A stretch of DNA of 64,000 nucleotides from Nesterenkonia sp. F (GTDB lineage: Bacteria > Actinomycetota > Actinomycetes > Actinomycetales > Micrococcaceae): contig NZ_AFRW01000015.1 in assembly GCF_000220985.1 (NCBI RefSeq), forward strand, positions 1 through 64,000, written 5' to 3'. Below the pieces are notes generated by a model. The model was not told where the DNA came from. It did no database searches and worked only from the letters and a program-made list of their open reading frames with translations. The position numbers were made by a program, and so were the translations under genes. Of this stretch, positions 61,055-64,000 are shown one piece after another; position 1 is the first letter of the stretch, and every line of letters begins with the position of its first letter.

Positions 61055-61465
61055 ATGGAGCCGATCGACCTGCTGCTGCCCGGCGGCCTGCTCCATGCAG
61101 GGCTGCTGACCGTGGTGATCTGCTGGGCCGGTCGCACCGGCGAACGGAACTCGCTCATCGGCATCCGCCTGTGGTCCACCGGCTCCTCGTGCGCGGCTTG
61201 GCAGGCCGGCCATCGGGCCGCACTGGGCTGGGCCTGTGCGATGCTCGGCGTCGCCGCGGCCTCCTTCGCCGTCGGCCTGGTGCTGCTGAACGGTGTCGAG
61301 AACCTGGTCGCAGGCGCGTCGATATGGCATGCGGTCCTGACCGTCGTCGTCTTCTCGGCCTGCGGGGCACTCATGATCCGTCGGGCCGATCAGGCGGCGA
61401 AGCAGATGCTGCTCGCCGAGTATGAGGAGACCGGCGAGGTTCCGGGCGCCGGAGCCGGACCCTGA
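61055..61465 (+). CDS. SdpI-like membrane protein
   Basis: A 136-residue protein with three or four membrane segments (LLHAGLLTVVICWAG, ALGWACAMLGVAAASFAVGLVL, IWHAVLTVVVFSACGALMI). The segment RNSLIGIRLWSTGSSCAAWQAGHR matches the SdpI/YhfL motif (N-x-x-I-G-I-R-x-x-x-T). In Bacillus, SdpI gives immunity to the SdpC toxin and signals its presence; actinobacterial members are mostly uncharacterised. GGGAGGAG precedes ATG 61055. Confidence 0.8.
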   Translation: MEPIDLLLPGGLLHAGLLTVVICWAGRTGERNSLIGIRLWSTGSSCAAWQAGHRAALGWACAMLGVAAASFAVGLVLLNGVENLVAGASIWHAVLTVVVFSACGALMIRRADQAAKQMLLAEYEETGEVPGAGAGP

Positions 61466-61507
61466 ACCTGCTGCTCTCGCGCCGTGAGCGCTCCCGTCGA
61501 CGCACGA

Positions 61508-61560
61508 ACGCCCCGGGCGACGGGGGAGACATCGTCGATGCCGTCCCATGCCCGGGGCGT
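61508..61560. terminator. Hairpin between convergent SdpI-like gene and betA
   Basis: The 11-nt arms 61508-61518 and 61550-61560 are perfect reverse complements. GACGG/CCGTC inside can extend the stem. No T run. Confidence 0.5.
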
Positions 61561-61609
61561 CCGAGGGGGTCGCCTGTCGACGGTCAGGGACCGTCGGAGG
61601 CGGGGAGCC

Positions 61610-63184
61610 TCAGCGCGTGGCCTTGATCAGGTCCGCGCAGCGCTCGCCGATCATCATCGTGGTGATGTTCGGGTTGACCGTCGTCAGCTCCGGCATCACC
61701 GAGGCGTCGGCGACGCGCAGACTACTCACGCCCTTGACCCGCAGCTCGGGGTCCAACGGGGACATGTCGTCGTCTGCCGCGCCCATCCTCACGGTGCCGG
61801 CCGGGTGGTAGACGGTGTTGTGGGTCCGCGAGACGTAGTCGGCGATCTGCTCGTCGGTGACCACGTCCTTGCCCGGGTAGAGCTCCTCGCCGGCCCACTC
61901 GGCCATCGCCGGCTGCGAGACGATCTCGCGGGCCAGCTTGATGCCCTCGACGGCCACGCGCATGTCGTGGCCCTCGGCGTCGGTGAAGTACCGCGGGTCC
62001 ACATGCGGCTTGTCCCGGTAGTCCCGCGACTGCAGCCGCACGGTGCCGCGCGACTTGGCGTGGGTGATGTTCGGGGTCAGGCAGAAGGTGTTCTCACTGG
62101 TGGGGTACCCCTGACGCAGCGTGTGCATGTCGAAGGGCACCGCGCCGTAGTGCATCATCAGGTCCGGACGGCCCGGCTTGTCGGACTCGCCGTTGCCCTC
62201 CTTGGTGTCGGCGAAGATGCCGATCTCCCACCACTGGTAGCCCTCCTCGATCATCGGCTTCTTCGCATCCCAGCCGATGACCGCCTCGGGGTGGTCCTGC
62301 AGGTGCTCGCCGACGCCGCGCGAGTCCACGCGGGAGGCGATGCCGTGCTCGGCCAGGTGCTCGGCCGGGCCGATGCCGGAGAGCATCAGCAGCTTCGGCG
62401 AGTCGATGGCGCCGGCGGAGAGCACGATCTCCCGGTTCGCGGTGATCGTGTGGGCCTTGCCGAAGGCGCCGCCGACCGCCGAGAGCCCGACGGCGCGGTC
62501 GCCGTCGAAGAGGATCTCCTTCACCCAGGTGTCGGTGAGGATGGAGAGGTTCTCGCGGTCCAGGATCGGATGCAGGTAGGAGACCGACGACGACGAGCGC
62601 GTGCCGTCCTCCTTGCGATTGACCTGGAAGAAGTTCGCGCCCTTGACCACGGTCTCGCCGGTGTTGAACTGCACCCGCGGGATGCCGGCCTGCTCGCAGG
62701 CGTCCAGCAGCGAGACGCCGCAGGGGTCGTGCGGCGGGATGGTCATCAGGTTCACCGGGCCGGTGCGGCCGTGGTGGTCGCCCTCGGCGTCGTTGGTCTC
62801 CAGGCGCTGGTAGATCGGGTAGGTGGCTTCGGCGTTCCAGCCCGCCGCGCCCATCGACTCCCACTCGTCGAGGTCCTCCTTGGGCGCCCAGAAGGCGATG
62901 CAGGAGTTGTGCGAGGAGCAGCCGCCGAGGACCTTGGCACGGGCGTGGCGCATGAAGGAGTTGCCGTTCTCCTGCGGCTCGATGGGGTAGTCCCAGTCGT
63001 AGCCGGACTCGAGCAGCTCCATCCAGCGGTTCAGCCGCAGGACGACGTCCTTGTCGGCGTCGGTCGGGCCGGCCTCCAGCAGCGCGACGCTGACCTCGGA
63101 GTCCTCGCTCAGCCGGGCGGCGACCGCCGCGCCGGCGGAGCCGCCGCCGACGACGACGTAGTCGAAAGTGGTGTTCTCAGTCAT
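61610..63184 (-). CDS. betA: Choline dehydrogenase-like GMC oxidoreductase
   Basis: FAD enzyme that oxidises choline to betaine aldehyde. The 524-residue GMC protein starts with the FAD loop FDYVVVGGGSAGAAVAARLSE, then has KVLGGCSSHNSCIAFWAPKED, the signature-2 region EIVLSAGAIDSPKLLMLSGIGP and the active-site stretch HNTVYHPAGTVRMG (catalytic His), ending VNPNITTMMIGERCADLI. A betaine-aldehyde dehydrogenase gene lies 14 nt upstream on the same strand, which supports choline as substrate and glycine betaine (osmoprotectant) as product. Length and motifs match the shorter actinobacterial BetA. AGGAGAG precedes ATG 63184. Confidence 0.88.
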   Translation of the reverse strand: MTENTTFDYVVVGGGSAGAAVAARLSEDSEVSVALLEAGPTDADKDVVLRLNRWMELLESGYDWDYPIEPQENGNSFMRHARAKVLGGCSSHNSCIAFWAPKEDLDEWESMGAAGWNAEATYPIYQRLETNDAEGDHHGRTGPVNLMTIPPHDPCGVSLLDACEQAGIPRVQFNTGETVVKGANFFQVNRKEDGTRSSSSVSYLHPILDRENLSILTDTWVKEILFDGDRAVGLSAVGGAFGKAHTITANREIVLSAGAIDSPKLLMLSGIGPAEHLAEHGIASRVDSRGVGEHLQDHPEAVIGWDAKKPMIEEGYQWWEIGIFADTKEGNGESDKPGRPDLMMHYGAVPFDMHTLRQGYPTSENTFCLTPNITHAKSRGTVRLQSRDYRDKPHVDPRYFTDAEGHDMRVAVEGIKLAREIVSQPAMAEWAGEELYPGKDVVTDEQIADYVSRTHNTVYHPAGTVRMGAADDDMSPLDPELRVKGVSSLRVADASVMPELTTVNPNITTMMIGERCADLIKATR

Positions 63185-63198
63185 TCTCTCTCCTGTCC

Positions 63199-64000
63199 TC
63201 ACTTCTCCGGCATCGAGAACCAGCCGCTGACCGCCGGCTCGGTGTTCTGATAGATGTGCTTGGTCTCGCGGTACTCCTCCAAGCCGCCCAGGCCGAGCTC
63301 GCGCCCGATGCCGGACTGCTTGAAGCCGCCCCACTCCGCCTGCGGCAGGTAGGGGTGGTAGTCGTTGACCCAGATGGTGCCGTGGCGCAGCTTCGACGAC
63401 ACCCGGTGGGCGATGCCCGCATCGGAGGTCCACACCGCGCCGGCCAGTCCGTAGTGGGTGTCGTTGGCCGTGGCGATGGCCTCCTGTTCGGTGGAGAAGG
63501 TCTCCACGGTGATCACCGGGCCGAAGGCCTCCTCGACGACGACGCTCATCCCGCGGGTGACCTGGTCGAGGACGGTCGGGGCGTAGAAGCAGCCGTCCTT
63601 GAGCTCCTCGCCGCCCCAGTGGCCGCCGGTGCGCAGCCGCGCACCCTCGGCGACGCCCTGCTCGACGTAGCGGGTGACCTTGTCGCGGTGCTCGGCCGAG
63701 ATCAGCGGGCCGGTCTCGGCGGACTCGTCGAACGGGCCGCCCATGCGGATGTGCTCCGCGCGGCGGACCAGCTCGTCGACGAACTTCTCCGCGATGGTGT
63801 CCTGGACGATCAGCCGGCTGCCGGCGGAGCAGACCAGGCCGGAGTCCAGGAATCCGGCGTTGAGCGCGTTGTCCACCGCGGCATCGAAGTCGGCGTCGGC
63901 GAAGACCACGTTGGGGTTCTTGCCGCCGAGCTCCAGGGCGATCTTCTTGACGGTCTCCGAGGCGGCCGCGGCGATCTTCCGGCCGGTGACCAGACCGCCG
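63199..64000 (-). CDS. betB: Betaine-aldehyde dehydrogenase, 3' part (continues past the right edge)
   Basis: NAD(P)-dependent aldehyde dehydrogenase; the last 266 residues are visible. The catalytic Glu lies in KKIALELGGKNPNVVFADAD, the catalytic Cys in GFLDSGLVCSAGSRLIVQD, and later FAD-independent fold markers VVEEAFGPVITVETFSTEQE and YLPQAEWGGFKQSGIGRELG are present. The motif FKQSGIGRELG and pairing with betA point to oxidation of betaine aldehyde to glycine betaine. The N-terminal NAD domain is outside the window. The gap to betA is only 14 nt, so one mRNA is likely. Confidence 0.88.
   Translation of the reverse strand, partial: GGLVTGRKIAAAASETVKKIALELGGKNPNVVFADADFDAAVDNALNAGFLDSGLVCSAGSRLIVQDTIAEKFVDELVRRAEHIRMGGPFDESAETGPLISAEHRDKVTRYVEQGVAEGARLRTGGHWGGEELKDGCFYAPTVLDQVTRGMSVVVEEAFGPVITVETFSTEQEAIATANDTHYGLAGAVWTSDAGIAHRVSSKLRHGTIWVNDYHPYLPQAEWGGFKQSGIGRELGLGGLEEYRETKHIYQNTEPAVSGWFSMPEK

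Noticed and set aside
1-64000. Search for insertion sequences, phage genes, CRISPR arrays and toxin-antitoxin pairs
   Set aside because: No transposase, integrase, Cas or typical toxin-antitoxin motif was seen in any frame I read; long terminal inverted repeats were not found by eye, though a computed repeat search could still reveal distant ones.

Overview
The window is about 70% GC, with short intergenic gaps, strong G/C third-position bias and many GTG starts. Several gene orders are familiar from Actinobacteria: protein O-mannosyltransferase beside rsmI, tatD-rsmA-ispE, tRNA-Gln-glmU-prs, rplY-pth-mfd, and punA-phosphosugar mutase-lpdA. It is chromosomal DNA of a high-GC actinobacterium. 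Protein style suggests Micrococcaceae or a close relative. Choline-to-betaine genes and an acidic L25 tail fit a salt-tolerant member, but the genus is only a guess. I see no insertion sequence, prophage, CRISPR array or replication origin.

Layout. 1-3.0 kb: a family-4 glycosyltransferase divergent from galE. 3.0-13.4 kb: rsmI (broken), O-mannosyltransferase, acyl-CoA synthetase, tatD, rsmA (broken), ispE and an ABC-F ATPase. 13.4-20.3 kb: an accessory block with a GntR/UTRA regulator and a divergent, fully overlapping operon of lipoprotein, two permeases, ATPase, and a protein joining a HAD phosphatase to an endonuclease/exonuclease/phosphatase domain. 20.3-30.0 kb: tRNA-Gln(TTG), glmU, prs, an alpha/beta hydrolase, rplY, pth, DUF2505, mfd. 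30-42 kb: small membrane proteins, an acyltransferase, the nucleoside-catabolism set deoC / phosphosugar mutase (broken) / punA, LpdA-like flavoprotein (broken), DUF885 peptidase, acetyltransferase, membrane protein, phosphotransferase. 42-47.9 kb: TPR protein, divergent betaine-binding-like lipoprotein, tandem duplicated aminotransferases. 47.9-56.1 kb: xseAB, ispH, a TauE-type transporter, rmuC, membrane proteins, a histidine phosphatase. 56.1-61 kb: universal stress protein and an ABC-2 exporter/DesKR-like two-component operon. 61-64 kb: SdpI-like protein and the betBA genes (betB runs off the right edge).

Three themes stand out. (1) About fifteen genes have a -10-like hexamer (mostly TAnnnT) ending 6-8 nt before the start codon, which predicts leaderless mRNAs. 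(2) Four conserved genes (rsmI, rsmA, phosphosugar mutase, lpdA) each carry one single-base indel at or beside a short G/C run. This looks more like consensus error than biology, but needs raw reads. (3) The 13.4-20.3 kb cassette is the best candidate for an unusual system: a regulated importer coupled to a two-enzyme phosphoester or phosphonate-processing polypeptide, with a paired palindromic operator in the divergent promoter.
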